Source of the DNA: Wielerella bovis | GTDB lineage: Bacteria > Pseudomonadota > Gammaproteobacteria > Burkholderiales > Neisseriaceae | Direction of reading: 5' to 3' | Length of the DNA stretch: 64,000 nt | Assembly (NCBI RefSeq): GCF_022354465.1 | Contig: NZ_CP092361.1 | Span: 1,550,001 to 1,614,000 of the forward strand | Part shown: positions 26,572-35,739 of the stretch, piece after piece | How the letters are laid out: each line of letters begins with the position of its first letter | Position numbering within the stretch: position 1 is the first letter of the stretch | Made by a program: the position numbers and the translations under genes | Notes under the pieces: model-generated | Database searches by the model: none | What the model was told of the DNA's origin: nothing | The model's input: the letters and a program-made list of their open reading frames with translations, nothing else

Positions 26572-26637
26572 GTAGGTCGGGCATTCATGCCCGACATTAT
26601 CACGGTATCTTGTGTCGGGCATAAATGCCCGACCTAC
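26572..26637. repeat. REP/BIME-like palindromic element
   Basis: GTAGGTCGGGCATTCATGCC...GGCATAAATGCCCGACCTAC: two smaller palindromes inside one large inverted repeat. It is intergenic, not DUS- or MITE-related, and may fold into a stable double hairpin. Confidence 0.85.
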
Positions 26638-26717
26638 GCAAACTCAAGGCATGATGTCTTGATGCAAGTTTCAGGCAGCCTGAAAACACATTTTAAACAA
26701 ACACAAAGGAAATCAAC

Positions 26718-27245
26718 ATGAAAAAATTTTTAGCGGCATTGGTTGGCATCAGTGCATTGTTATTGGGTGGATGTTCTGTGCTGGGTGCATTGGGAAATAT
26801 AGGGGAAAAGAAGATTATCAATGTAAATGTTTATGCTTATAACCATACGGATAAAATTATTAATTTTAGTTATTCCCCCGTACCCAAAGGTCCGCCACCC
26901 AGTGATATGAGTAAAAGCATTCCCTTATTAGGGGGAGGAGGGGGGTGGTCAGCTGGTATTTCACCTTATGCATATGCATCTAATTTGAATTTTGCCGTTC
27001 CCAGACAATATGATCCTAATTTTGCGCTGTTGGTGCAATGGTACAACAATGAAACGTATCCTCAAATAACGCTAACCAAAGTAGGTGTACTACCTTATCC
27101 TGATGATGCAGATGGTTATTTATCACTTCACTTTATGCCAGATGGTTCCATTAAGGGTTTTTATGGATTAGATGCAGAAAATCCTTATCGGGACGATTAC
27201 CGAACCCGAAAAGCGCAATTTCAAAAAGGAAAAAATAATGAATAA
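26718..27245 (+). CDS. DUF3304-like lipoprotein
   Basis: A 175-residue protein with a lipoprotein signal (MKKFLAALVGISALLLGGC) and the Cys at residue 19. The mature part has the YNHTDKIINFSY start, a Gly-rich GGGGGW turn, a VQWYNNE strand and the YLSLHFMPDGSIKG end, which fit the DUF3304 family. Such genes often sit beside type VI lipase-like (DUF2235/Tle) genes, as here, and may protect the producer from them; that role is inference. It overlaps the next frame by 8 nt (ATGAATAA). An AGGAAA site precedes the ATG. Confidence 0.7.
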   Translation: MKKFLAALVGISALLLGGCSVLGALGNIGEKKIINVNVYAYNHTDKIINFSYSPVPKGPPPSDMSKSIPLLGGGGGWSAGISPYAYASNLNFAVPRQYDPNFALLVQWYNNETYPQITLTKVGVLPYPDDADGYLSLHFMPDGSIKGFYGLDAENPYRDDYRTRKAQFQKGKNNE

Positions 27246-27471
27246 ACAGGATAAAAAAACAGCTTTGGATGTGTTTGTTTGTAAAAAAGAATTGAAATTT
27301 GGTATTTTTTTTGATGGAACAGGGAATCATCGGGAGTTTAATTTCATTAAAACCCGATTTCTATTGGAAAAATACCCTTTAACCAAATTATCAAAAATCA
27401 ATGCCAAGATTTCACCAAATAATGAAAATAATATAGCAAGCGTAGCCTGTGCAATTAACGCGAATTGTTAA
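27238..27471 (+). pseudogene. Truncated DUF2235 / Tle-like T6SS lipase gene
   Basis: MNKQDKKTALDVF is followed by LKFGIFFDGTGNHREF, which carries the FFDGTGN motif at the start of DUF2235/Tle-type phospholipase effectors. The frame then drifts and stops after 77 codons, whereas intact members have several hundred residues. A REP-like palindrome (GTAGGGTGGGCAAC...) follows, so the gene was probably deleted down to its 5' end. Its start is coupled to the DUF3304 gene. Confidence 0.6.
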
Positions 27472-27474
27472 ATG

Positions 27475-27503
27475 GTAGGGTGGGCAACTCGTTGCCCACG
27501 CAG
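27475..27503. repeat. Short palindromic repeat (GTGGGCAAC/GTTGCCCAC)
   Basis: GGTAGGGTGGGCAACTCGTT is followed by GCCCACGCAG. It is a 9-bp-arm hairpin just after the truncated effector, similar in style to the 26572 element. Confidence 0.65.
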
Positions 27504-27592
27504 TTTAATCAGATACGCATAAAATGATGTTTTATTGTGAAATATTTGATTTCAGGCAGCCTGAAAAACCATTTCGGCTGCCTGAAAACTTT

Positions 27593-27880
27593 TTATTCTT
27601 CGTCCATTTTCTTGATTTTGTGGTCAAACACAAATGTACCGCACGGAATAATCGCCGCAACCAAACCCAATAAAAACCAAATCATTGACCAAGCTTTTTT
27701 GTGGCTGGTAATCAACAATGTCAGTAAAAAAATCAAAAACAAGATGCCATGTGTCATGCCTGCTGGGAAAATCAGACTGGGATTATCAAACATGTATTTC
27801 ATCGGCATTGCCACAAAAAACAATGCAATAGACGACACCCCTTCCAGAAAACCCACCGTGCGCAATACTTTGGTGCTCAT
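27593..27880 (-). CDS. DUF3817-family membrane protein
   Basis: A 95-residue inner-membrane protein with three hydrophobic helices. The pattern LRTVGFLEGVSSIALFFVAMP, the MTHGILFLIFL segment and the SLIFPAG stretch are the recognisable family features. No biochemical role is known. The C-terminus is charged (HKIKKMDEE). It is monocistronic and ends close to two adjacent DUS copies, convergent with the pseudogene. Confidence 0.85.
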   Translation of the reverse strand: MSTKVLRTVGFLEGVSSIALFFVAMPMKYMFDNPSLIFPAGMTHGILFLIFLLTLLITSHKKAWSMIWFLLGLVAAIIPCGTFVFDHKIKKMDEE

Positions 27881-27994
27881 ATTATTGTCTTACAAAATGA
27901 AAAAAATCAGCATTATAGCGACAATTTGTCTTTCAGGCAGCCTGAAATGAATTTGCTATAATGCGATTTTGATTTTTTCAGGCAGCCTGAAACC

Positions 27995-30004
27995 ATGTCC
28001 ACAGATAAATTTGATTATTTGGCAGATTTGAATGCCGCTCAAACCCAATCTTTTCATCAAAATGCCCACGCGAAAACGCTAGCACAATTTTGCCAATCCG
28101 AATATTTTCATAAAACAAAACAAGATATTACCGAGAAACTGCAAGACGACAAACAAATCCCATTTTGCCAAGAACACCGCGCGAAAATGTACCACTTCCA
28201 CCAATCGGCGGAGCAGCCCAAGGGCGTGTATCGCGTGTGCAGCGCGGCGAGCTATCGCGCGGGGCTGCCTGAATGGGAGATTTTGTTTGCGGTGGCGGAT
28301 TTTGACACGATTTTGGGCGATGATGTCTATTTAGACGGCGTGTCGCACTATGTGGAGCAGCCTGAAATGGCTTTGCTGACTTTGTCATCCGCAGGTTCAG
28401 ACAGCGCATACACGATTGAATTTAATTTGAAAAATCGGGAAATTGTGCCAAATGGTTTCCACTTTCCGCTTGGCAAAAACCACATTGCTTGGCGCGATGA
28501 AAACAGCGTTTGGGTCTGCCCAGCTTGGGACGAGCGGCAACTGACCACTTCAGGCTATCCGCGCCAAGCGTGGTTGATGCAGCGTGGGCAGTCGTTTGAA
28601 GATGCCACGCCTGTTCACGAAATGGATGCGGACGGCGTGTTAATCCACGCTTGGCGTTATTTGGACGGGCAGGGCGCGCCGATTGATTTGATTGAAGCGG
28701 CAAACACGTTTTACACCAAAGATTATTTCTATGTGAATGCGAATTTGCAAGCCGTGAAATTGGCTTTGCCCGATGATTGTGAGATTGTCGGCTATTTGGC
28801 AGGGCAATTATTGTTAAGATTGAAATCGGATTGGCAACGCAGCAAGCAAAAATATTGTTCAGGCAGCCTGATTGCCGTGAAATTGAACAAGGGCGAATTG
28901 GGCGAAGCGCAATGTTTGTTCACGCCCACCGCCACGCAAGCATTGGAAAGCGTTGAAACGACACGGAAATTCATCATCATCACATTGCTGGACAATGTTT
29001 CAGGCAGCCTGAAAGCGTGGAAATGGCAAGACGGCACTTGGCAGGAAGTCGCCTTGCCCGATTTCCCGAAAGGCGCGATTGAAATTGCCGACCAGCCTTG
29101 GGGTGGCGACACGGTGCATTTAACCGCTAGCGATTTTGTTACGCCCCTGACTTTGTTTTCGTTGGATTTGAATGTGATGGAATTGACGGTATTGCGGAAA
29201 CAGCCCAAGCAATTCAATTCGGAAAACATTTCGGTTAATCAATATTTTGCCACTTCGCATGACGGCACGCGCATTCCCTATTACCACGTTGGCAAAACGC
29301 AATCGCCCGACACGCCCACTCTGGTTTATGTGTATGGCGGTTTCAATGTGGCGGAATTGCCGCATTATATGGGCGCGATTGGGCGGCATTGGCTGGAACA
29401 GGGCGGTGCGTTTGTGTTGGCGAATGTGCGCGGTGGCGGCGAGTTCGCGCATTGGCACACCGCAGCCATTCGTGAAAACAAACACAAAACGGTTGATGAT
29501 TTGTTGAGCGTTTTGAATGATTTATGTGAACTCGGTTTCACATCGGCAAAAAAAATCGCCATTCAAGGCGGCAGCAATGGCGGTTTGGTGGTCGCGTCCG
29601 CGTTTTGCAGGCAGCCTGAAAGCATGGGCGCGCTGATTTGCGAAGTGCCGCTCACGGATATGTTGAGCTACACCGAATTGTATGCAGGTGCGAGCTGGAT
29701 AGACGAATATGGCGACCCCAACGACCCACAAATGGCGGATTATTTGGCGCAATTCTCGCCCTATCATCAAATTTCAGGCAGCCTGAAATATCCGCCCGCA
29801 CTCATCACGACCAGTCTGTCGGACGACCGCGTCCACCCAGCCCACGCGCTGAAATTTTATGCGAAATTGCGTGATGTTGCCCATCAGCAATCGTGGCTCT
29901 ACGCACCACCAACAGGCGGACACACGGGCAACGGCACACAAGCGGATACCGCCGCAGAATTGGCGTGTGTGTTGGCGTTTTTGCGTGAGACGATTGTTTT
30001 GTAA
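27995..30004 (+). CDS. Prolyl oligopeptidase family serine peptidase (S9A)
   Basis: A 669-residue soluble peptidase with an N-terminal beta-propeller (to about residue 390) that limits access, and a C-terminal alpha/beta-hydrolase domain. The nucleophile is Ser527 in GGSNGG, the Asp lies in SDDRVHP (609-615), and the His in GGHTGNG near the C-terminus. All three are present. It has no signal peptide, so it is probably cytosolic. A DUS ends 2 nt before the ATG. Three more DUS copies are read in frame as SGSL or SGSLK. It is noticeably more GC-rich than its neighbours. Oligopeptidase B is less likely given its length. Confidence 0.9.
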   Translation: MSTDKFDYLADLNAAQTQSFHQNAHAKTLAQFCQSEYFHKTKQDITEKLQDDKQIPFCQEHRAKMYHFHQSAEQPKGVYRVCSAASYRAGLPEWEILFAVADFDTILGDDVYLDGVSHYVEQPEMALLTLSSAGSDSAYTIEFNLKNREIVPNGFHFPLGKNHIAWRDENSVWVCPAWDERQLTTSGYPRQAWLMQRGQSFEDATPVHEMDADGVLIHAWRYLDGQGAPIDLIEAANTFYTKDYFYVNANLQAVKLALPDDCEIVGYLAGQLLLRLKSDWQRSKQKYCSGSLIAVKLNKGELGEAQCLFTPTATQALESVETTRKFIIITLLDNVSGSLKAWKWQDGTWQEVALPDFPKGAIEIADQPWGGDTVHLTASDFVTPLTLFSLDLNVMELTVLRKQPKQFNSENISVNQYFATSHDGTRIPYYHVGKTQSPDTPTLVYVYGGFNVAELPHYMGAIGRHWLEQGGAFVLANVRGGGEFAHWHTAAIRENKHKTVDDLLSVLNDLCELGFTSAKKIAIQGGSNGGLVVASAFCRQPESMGALICEVPLTDMLSYTELYAGASWIDEYGDPNDPQMADYLAQFSPYHQISGSLKYPPALITTSLSDDRVHPAHALKFYAKLRDVAHQQSWLYAPPTGGHTGNGTQADTAAELACVLAFLRETIVL

Positions 30005-30006
30005 AA

Positions 30007-30133
30007 TATAGTCGTTTAAAATTAACACGGACAAGACAGCAACACCCACCATATACATCCATTACACAAAGGAGCTGGCAACGCTGTACTGGTTTAAATT
30101 GAATTTACTATATTTGTATTTGAAACAACTATA
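30007..30133. repeat. Chimeric MITE (type 2 left end, type 1 right end, extra type 2 end)
   Basis: It opens with TATAGTCGTTTAAAATT (type 2), continues with type 1 core GGAGCTGGCAACGCTGTACT and the type 1 end TTTAAATTGAATTTACTATA at 30112. A further type 2 end, TTTGAAACAACTATA, finishes at 30133. This looks like recombination between, or decay of, nested elements. Confidence 0.75.
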
Positions 30134-30136
30134 TTA

Positions 30137-30174
30137 ATGCAGCCTGAAAATAAAGTTTTATTTTCAGGCTGCAT
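30137..30174. terminator. DUS-like inverted repeat between the peptidase and cyclase genes
   Basis: ATGCAGCCTGAAAATAAA and TTTATTTTCAGGCTGCAT form a perfect long stem with a short loop. Confidence 0.8.
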
Positions 30175-30212
30175 CAATACATTATTATCAATCGTATTCA
30201 ATTACGCTGTTT

Positions 30213-30319
30213 TATAGTGAATTCAATTTAAACCAGTACAGCGTTGCCAGCTTCCTTATGTACTATGTGTACACTGCGGTCGCTGCCGCCTTGTCCTGAT
30301 TTAAATTGAATCCACTATA
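30213..30319. repeat. Correia-like MITE, type 1 (107 bp)
   Basis: Complete copy with intact ends. Its right 19 bp overlap the 3' end of the cyclase gene and supply its last codons and stop. Confidence 0.92.
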
Positions 30320-31050
30320 GGATAAACCGCCACCACTCGCGCATTGAAACCCGAAGCATGCTGAATATTTGGCGCACCAATCCACACAGCCGCACCTACC
30401 GCAGGCAATTCAGGCAAGCGATTCAATACTTCAATTTGAAATTTATTTTGCGACAACCAATATCGTTCACCACGCAAATCTCCGTGCAAACGACAATCTT
30501 CTGCGCTATCAGTATCCAAAGTTTCGTGTCCAATCACAGCCACATTGCGTTGTTCATGCAAAAATTTCAATGCGTCCAAATCCCAACCTGGGGTATGAGC
30601 TTGTCCATTTTCATCATAATTATAAAACGCTTTTTTATCGTGCCAACGTACCGACCAGCCGCTCGCAAATGCCACAAAACTGCCTTCGCTGATTCTGCCA
30701 TATTCTTGCTCAAACGCCAAAATATCTTCTACCGTCAAACGATAATCAGGATTATCTTGTACCGCTTGTTCTTTGTGAATCACAAATAATGGATAAAACC
30801 ATTCATGCGCCTGAATTTCATGTAACGCGCGTGTATTGGGTGCAAAATGAATGGGTGCATCAATATGCGTGCCATATTGACTGACCAGCGTATATTCATG
30901 CGTAAAGAAACCATCTTTTTCCACCGTAAACAACACCCGACTTTTAAGCGGACTAAATGCAGAAAAATGTGGCGTATCCGCATTAATTTCATGGCTTAAA
31001 TCCAACCAATTTTGTGTTTTTAAAAATTGCGTGATTTCTAAAATATTCAT
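30301..31050 (-). CDS. Cyclase-family (kynurenine-formamidase-like) metal hydrolase
   Basis: A 249-residue cytosolic protein with the family motif GTHIDAPIHF (metal-binding His/Asp/His). Further conserved parts are VAFASGWS, a VIGHETLDTDS acidic segment and AVWIGAPNIQHASG. Related enzymes hydrolyse N-formylkynurenine or similar amides; the substrate here is unknown. The ATG at 31050 follows GGAAG. The last residues PIVDSI and the stop are read from a MITE end, so the original C-terminus has been replaced. Conserved active-site motifs are upstream of that point, so activity may be kept. Confidence 0.82.
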   Translation of the reverse strand: MNILEITQFLKTQNWLDLSHEINADTPHFSAFSPLKSRVLFTVEKDGFFTHEYTLVSQYGTHIDAPIHFAPNTRALHEIQAHEWFYPLFVIHKEQAVQDNPDYRLTVEDILAFEQEYGRISEGSFVAFASGWSVRWHDKKAFYNYDENGQAHTPGWDLDALKFLHEQRNVAVIGHETLDTDSAEDCRLHGDLRGERYWLSQNKFQIEVLNRLPELPAVGAAVWIGAPNIQHASGFNARVVAVYPIVDSI

Positions 31051-31519
31051 TTTACTTCCCTTCCTGTCAAAAATATGATGACCCGAATACAATGGTTTCA
31101 TCTTACCAAAATCTATTCCTTATGAGAAAGATTATTTGATTCTTTGGGATAGATAAAATGATTTAGAATAATATAGTTAGTTAAATTAACGCTGAATAAT
31201 AGTCATAATGCAGCCTGAAAATATTTTTCAGGTTGAAACCTTTGCAAAACTCAAAATCATAGGTCGGATTTTTGAATCTGATATTTCTCATATTTAACAA
31301 ACATTTATTTTGATTTAAAACATTAGATACGAATTTCCAGACAGCTTAGGTGTGTTTCAATAAACTATAGTCGGTTAAAATAAAAACAACTTAACAACCA
31401 TTCTCTTAACCATTCCTACAAAAAAGTGTATGCTAAAATACCTTTTTCCATTATTCCTCAATTTTCAGGCTGCCTTTTGACCCAATTTCAAAAAAAGCAG
31501 CCTGAAAACACAATACACC
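31051..31519. other. Intergenic stretch with DUS pair, IS-end-like motif and MITE fragment
   Basis: No gene is seen in these 469 bp. It holds ATGCAGCCTGAAAATATTTT with an imperfect partner (31208-31235) and TGAAACCTTTGCAAAAC at 31236-31252. The latter recurs at 52888-52904 and resembles ends of Neisseria IS5-type elements. A lone MITE left end TATAGTCGGTTAAAATAAAA lies at 31366-31385, and two facing DUS at 31463-31508 precede ruvB. Confidence 0.6.
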
Positions 31520-32557
31520 ATGCTACACACCGACAATATCCACACTCAAACCACACCGCGCATCATCGCCGCCCAAAGCCAATCCAAACAAGAAGAACAA
31601 TTGGAACGCGCCTTGCGCCCCAAAACCCTGCAAGACTACATCGGACAAGACAAAGCCAAAGCCCAACTCGCCATTTTTATTCAGGCTGCCAAAAATCGCG
31701 GCGAAGCCCTTGACCACACTTTATTATTTGGTCCCCCTGGTTTGGGGAAAACCACATTGGCAAATATTATCGCCAAAGAATTGGGCGTGAATTTGCGCCA
31801 AACCTCTGGACCTGTACTGGAACGAGCAGGCGATTTAGCCGCTTTGCTTACCAATTTAGAGCCACATGATGTTCTTTTTATTGATGAAATTCACCGCTTA
31901 AGCCCAGTCGTGGAAGAAATTTTGTATCCCGCGATGGAAGATTATCAATTGGACATTATGATAGGCGAAGGTCCTGCGGCGCGAAGCGTGAAAATTGATT
32001 TACCGCCATTTACCCTGATTGGTGCGACCACGCGAGCGGGCATGCTCACCAATCCCCTGCGCGACCGTTTTGGCATTGTGGCGCGATTAGAATTTTATGA
32101 AAACAAGGATTTAGCTACCATTGTCAGCCGTTCCGCCCAATTATTAAACATGAATTTGGACGAACAAGGTGCATGGGAAGTGGCACGGCGCAGTCGTGGC
32201 ACACCGCGCATTGCCAACCGTTTGTTACGGCGTGTGCGCGATTATGCGGACGTGTTGCACGCGGCTGGCAGCATCAACGCCGACATCGCAGACGCGGCAT
32301 TATCCATGTTGGACGTGGACAAAATCGGGCTGGACATGATGGACAGAAAATTTTTGGAAGCCGTGTTACACAAATTCGGCGGCGGCCCTGTGGGATTAGA
32401 CAATGTGGCGGCGGCAATTGGCGAATCCACCGACACGATTGAAGATGTGATTGAACCCTATTTGATTCAACAAGGTTTTTTGCAACGTACCCCTCGCGGT
32501 CGCATGGCAACCGAAGCTGCGTTTTTGCATTTTGGTTTACCCGTATCACAAAGCTAA
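31520..32557 (+). CDS. ruvB: Holliday junction branch migration helicase RuvB
   Basis: A 345-residue AAA+ motor that drives branch migration with RuvA during recombination repair. Walker A is GPPGLGKTT, Walker [11 protein letters not shown], sensor 1 GATTRAG, and the C-terminal winged helix ends [18 protein letters not shown], all typical. The start [10 protein letters not shown] lies just after a DUS (CAGCCTGAAAACA). ruvA and ruvC are not adjacent, which is usual for Neisseria. The HAD-like gene follows by 27 nt and may be cotranscribed. Confidence 0.97.
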   Translation: MLHTDNIHTQTTPRIIAAQSQSKQEEQLERALRPKTLQDYIGQDKAKAQLAIFIQAAKNRGEALDHTLLFGPPGLGKTTLANIIAKELGVNLRQTSGPVLERAGDLAALLTNLEPHDVLFIDEIHRLSPVVEEILYPAMEDYQLDIMIGEGPAARSVKIDLPPFTLIGATTRAGMLTNPLRDRFGIVARLEFYENKDLATIVSRSAQLLNMNLDEQGAWEVARRSRGTPRIANRLLRRVRDYADVLHAAGSINADIADAALSMLDVDKIGLDMMDRKFLEAVLHKFGGGPVGLDNVAAAIGESTDTIEDVIEPYLIQQGFLQRTPRGRMATEAAFLHFGLPVSQS

Positions 32558-32584
32558 TTTTCAGGCAGCCTGAAAGGAACATTC

Positions 32585-33025
32585 ATGATAATTTTTTTAG
32601 ATTTTGACGGCGTATTACATTCCACTTACACTTTTCAATCTAACCAAATGTTTAGCCAACTGCCTATTTTTGAAACATTTTTCAGGCAGCCTGAATACGC
32701 AGATATTGAATTCGTGATTTCGTCCACATGGCGATACGGACGTAATCTAAACGAATTACGTCAGCCATTTTCACTAGACATAGCTGCACGAGTTATTGGC
32801 AAAACACCCGAAAATATAGCCACCACACGCATCGGTTCGCGTGAACAAGAAATCCTACATTATTTGCGCGACACGGGACGCGAAGGCGAAACATGGCTAG
32901 CATTGGACGATGTCCGCAGTTATTTTGACCGCCATGCTGACCGCGTTTATTTTTGTACCGCTGACACAGGTTTAACCAAGCGCGATTTGCCCTTATTGGC
33001 ACAGATGATTGCGGATTACGCATAA
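32585..33025 (+). CDS. HAD-domain protein
   Basis: A 146-residue protein with the HAD motif I LDFDGVLH (Asp6, Asp8) at the very N-terminus, VISSTWRYG as motif II and LALDDVRSYF as the acidic motif IV. This resembles the small HAD_18-like group seen in many bacterial genomes, substrate unknown. It lacks a large cap domain. It follows ruvB closely and is ended by a DUS hairpin. A DUS is read inside as FFRQPEY. Confidence 0.8.
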   Translation: MIIFLDFDGVLHSTYTFQSNQMFSQLPIFETFFRQPEYADIEFVISSTWRYGRNLNELRQPFSLDIAARVIGKTPENIATTRIGSREQEILHYLRDTGREGETWLALDDVRSYFDRHADRVYFCTADTGLTKRDLPLLAQMIADYA

Positions 33026-33026
33026 A

Positions 33027-33073
33027 TACTATTTTTCAGGCTGCCTATATTTTAGGCAGCCTGAAAAATATTT
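33027..33073. terminator. DUS inverted-repeat terminator after the HAD gene
   Basis: ATACTATTTTTCAGGCTGCC is mirrored by GGCAGCCTGAAAAATATTT across a short loop. Confidence 0.85.
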
Positions 33074-33260
33074 GGCAAAATAAATAATTATCTTACTTAT
33101 CCACATATTATCCCTGTGTAAAACACAATAATCGTGAACAAAAGGCAGCCTAAAAATCAACTTGCTTAAATTTTTATCATTATAAAATTAACATTTATAA
33201 ACAAATGATTAAATGACTTATCCACACATTATCTACGTACTTTATCCATGAAACATATGA

Positions 33261-33310
33261 AAAAAGGCAGCCTGAAAATGTATCAAATTCATTTTCAGGC
33301 TGCCTTTTTC
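33261..33310. terminator. DUS inverted-repeat terminator after rpoD
   Basis: AAAAAAGGCAGCCTGAAAAT pairs with ATTTTCAGGCTGCCTTTTT directly at the rpoD stop codon. The stretch 33074-33260 between the two hairpins holds no gene. Confidence 0.9.
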
Positions 33311-35281
33311 TTACTTACCTTCCTCGCTATCTAAAAAACTTTTCAGTTTATCAGAACGAGTTGGATGGCGTAATTTACGCAATGCTTTGGCTTCAATTTG
33401 GCGAATCCGCTCACGAGTAACATCAAATTGTTTACCCACTTCTTCCAGCGTGTGGTCGGTATTCATGTCAATGCCAAAACGCATACGCAATACTTTTGCT
33501 TCACGCGGTGTCAGGCTTTCCAACACATCAGCGGTAACTTCACGCAAGCTGGAATACATTGCCGCATCAGCAGGTGCAACATTGTTCACGTCTTCAATAA
33601 AATCACCCAAGTGCGAATCATCGTCATCGCCAATCGGCGTTTCCATAGAAATCGGCTCTTTGGCAATTTTCATGATTTTGCGGATTTTGTCTTCGGGCAT
33701 TTCCATGAGTTCCGCCAATTTTGCTGAATCGGGTTCTTCACCAGTTTCTTGCAAATATTGACGTGAAATGCGATTCATTTTGTTAATGGTTTCAATCATG
33801 TGGACGGGAATGCGGATGGTACGCGCTTGGTCGGCAATGGAACGCGTAATCGCTTGACGAATCCACCACGTTGCATAAGTAGAAAATTTGTAACCACGAC
33901 GGTATTCAAATTTATCTACCGCTTTCATCAAACCAATATTACCTTCCTGAATTAAATCAAGGAATTGTAAACCGCGATTGGTATATTTTTTCGCAATGGA
34001 AATAACCAAACGCAAGTTGGCTTGAATCATTTTTTGTTTGGCAGCAGCGGTTTCTTTTTCGCTTTTAACCATATTTTTGCTGATGTCTTTCAGCTCCGCA
34101 ATAGAGATACGCGCTTGATTTTCCAAGTCTGCCATAATGGTTTGTTTTTCCAAAATGGCGTGGCGGAAACGGTCTAGTGTTTCACTCCAAGCATGCTTAC
34201 GAGCGATTTCTTCTTCCAGCCAATCCAAATTGGTGGCATTGGACATGAAATTACGGATGAAATAATCTCTATCCATGCGTACACGGTCAAGACAAATATC
34301 ACGAATTTCTCGTTCTAATTTGCGGATTTGGTCTACTCTGCCGCGCAAGTTTTCACTCAAATTCTCAATTTGGCGTGTGGAAAAACGCACTTCCAACAAT
34401 TTTTGTGCAATGGCATCGCGGTGTTCCAAATATTTGGCATGCCCACTATCGTGTTTTTCCAAAGCCTTAATCATTAAGCCGTAGCTTTTTTCAATTTGTT
34501 TGAAATGTTCCAAAACTTGGCTTTTCAATTCTTCCAAGTTTTGGCTTTCCATTGCACTGGCTGCACCCTCGTCTTCATCTTCGTCTTCTTCGCCCCCTTC
34601 TTCACTGCTGTCTGCATCGCCATTACTGTCGTCGTCGGTATTCAGGCTGCTTTCTAAATGCCCCAAACCTAATTCATTCAGCAAAACTTCATTCGGGTCA
34701 ATAATGGCTTCCACCACCTCATCCACACGAATTTCATCTTTTTTGACTTGTTCAATCAAAGCCAAAATTTCGCCAATGGAACCAGGGCAAGCTGAAATGG
34801 CTTGAATCATGTTTTTCAGCGCGTGTTCAATTTCTTTGGCAATTTTGATTTCATCTTCGCGAGTCAGCAATTCTACTTGACCCATTTCGCGCATATACAT
34901 ACGCACAGGGTCAGTCGTGCGACCAAATTCGGAGTCAGCTTGCGATAAAGCAGCTTCGGCTTCGGCAACCGCATCTTCATCGGTTACACCTGCGCCATTT
35001 TCATTCATCAACAATGTATCTGCATCTGGAGCTTCTTCGGTAACTTGGATACCCAAGCCTTGAATCATATTGACAATATTATCAATTTGCTCCGCATCAG
35101 ACATATCGTCTGGCAGTGAGTCATTAATTTCTGCATAAGTAATGTAACCGCGCTCTTTGCCAACAATAATGAGGCGACGCAAACGTTCACGCTGTTCTTC
35201 TGGCGTGAGTGGGCGGTTATCATTTTGTTCGTCGTTATCGATGTCTTGATTAATGGATTCTGACATTTTTTGGAAACTCAT
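33311..35281 (-). CDS. rpoD: RNA polymerase primary sigma factor (sigma-70)
   Basis: A 656-residue housekeeping sigma factor. Region 1.1 is at the N-terminus ([20 protein letters not shown]), and region 1.2 follows with [20 protein letters not shown]. An acidic non-conserved insert comes next ([16 protein letters not shown]), then regions 2.1-2.4 with [20 protein letters not shown] and [17 protein letters not shown], and region 4.2 [18 protein letters not shown]. All promoter-recognition helices are intact. I keep the ATG at 35281; MSESIN at 35266 is an alternative, and neither has a strong ribosome site. Confidence 0.97.
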   Translation of the reverse strand: MSFQKMSESINQDIDNDEQNDNRPLTPEEQRERLRRLIIVGKERGYITYAEINDSLPDDMSDAEQIDNIVNMIQGLGIQVTEEAPDADTLLMNENGAGVTDEDAVAEAEAALSQADSEFGRTTDPVRMYMREMGQVELLTREDEIKIAKEIEHALKNMIQAISACPGSIGEILALIEQVKKDEIRVDEVVEAIIDPNEVLLNELGLGHLESSLNTDDDSNGDADSSEEGGEEDEDEDEGAASAMESQNLEELKSQVLEHFKQIEKSYGLMIKALEKHDSGHAKYLEHRDAIAQKLLEVRFSTRQIENLSENLRGRVDQIRKLEREIRDICLDRVRMDRDYFIRNFMSNATNLDWLEEEIARKHAWSETLDRFRHAILEKQTIMADLENQARISIAELKDISKNMVKSEKETAAAKQKMIQANLRLVISIAKKYTNRGLQFLDLIQEGNIGLMKAVDKFEYRRGYKFSTYATWWIRQAITRSIADQARTIRIPVHMIETINKMNRISRQYLQETGEEPDSAKLAELMEMPEDKIRKIMKIAKEPISMETPIGDDDDSHLGDFIEDVNNVAPADAAMYSSLREVTADVLESLTPREAKVLRMRFGIDMNTDHTLEEVGKQFDVTRERIRQIEAKALRKLRHPTRSDKLKSFLDSEEGK

Positions 35282-35421
35282 TGAAATAAGAAGTACGTGT
35301 TCAGGCAGCCTGAAAATTTCTGTCGTTTTGTTTTAGACAGCACGCGAGGTGCGAACACGGGTTGCGTCTGCGATAGCCGTATCGTTTTGACTTTCAGACG
35401 TTGAATAATGGATGTATAGGA

Positions 35422-35452
35422 ATTATATGGGGGTTATTGCTAAATTTTGCAA
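35422..35452 (-). promoter_or_regulatory. Candidate rpoD promoter
   Basis: On the minus strand TATAAT lies at 35427-35422, about 140 nt before the rpoD start, with TTGCAA 19 nt upstream as a weak -35. Spacing is longer than ideal. Confidence 0.35.
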
Positions 35453-35595
35453 GCACCCTATAAAAAATAGGGCTGTAATTATAGCAGAATAATTGATTTT
35501 TTGCAGATTTTTTACGAATCATAAAAATAGATTTTCTATGGCATAAATAGGCAGCCTGAAACCTTAATGTATCATTTGCACATGGTCGTTTTTTT

Positions 35596-35627
35596 GCCTC
35601 GTCTTATTTTTATTTTAAACAACTATA
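35596..35627. repeat. Right-end fragment of a type 2 MITE
   Basis: GCCTCGTCTTATTTTTATTT followed by TAAACAACTATA matches the right end of type 2 elements; the left half is missing. The rest of the 458-bp rpoD/hldD gap holds only single DUS copies and the promoter candidate. Confidence 0.6.
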
Positions 35628-35739
35628 AAATGTAGCCTGAAAAATAAAAATGCACTATCATTTTTCAAATTTGATTTTGCACCACCAAACACAACACATC
35701 TTACACCATTCATTGATTGATAACACAAGGAAATAAAAA

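Noticed and set aside
28128..28703. Antisense ORFs over the prolyl oligopeptidase gene
   Set aside because: Low-complexity composition, no starts with ribosome sites, and they mirror GC-rich codon bias of the sense gene.
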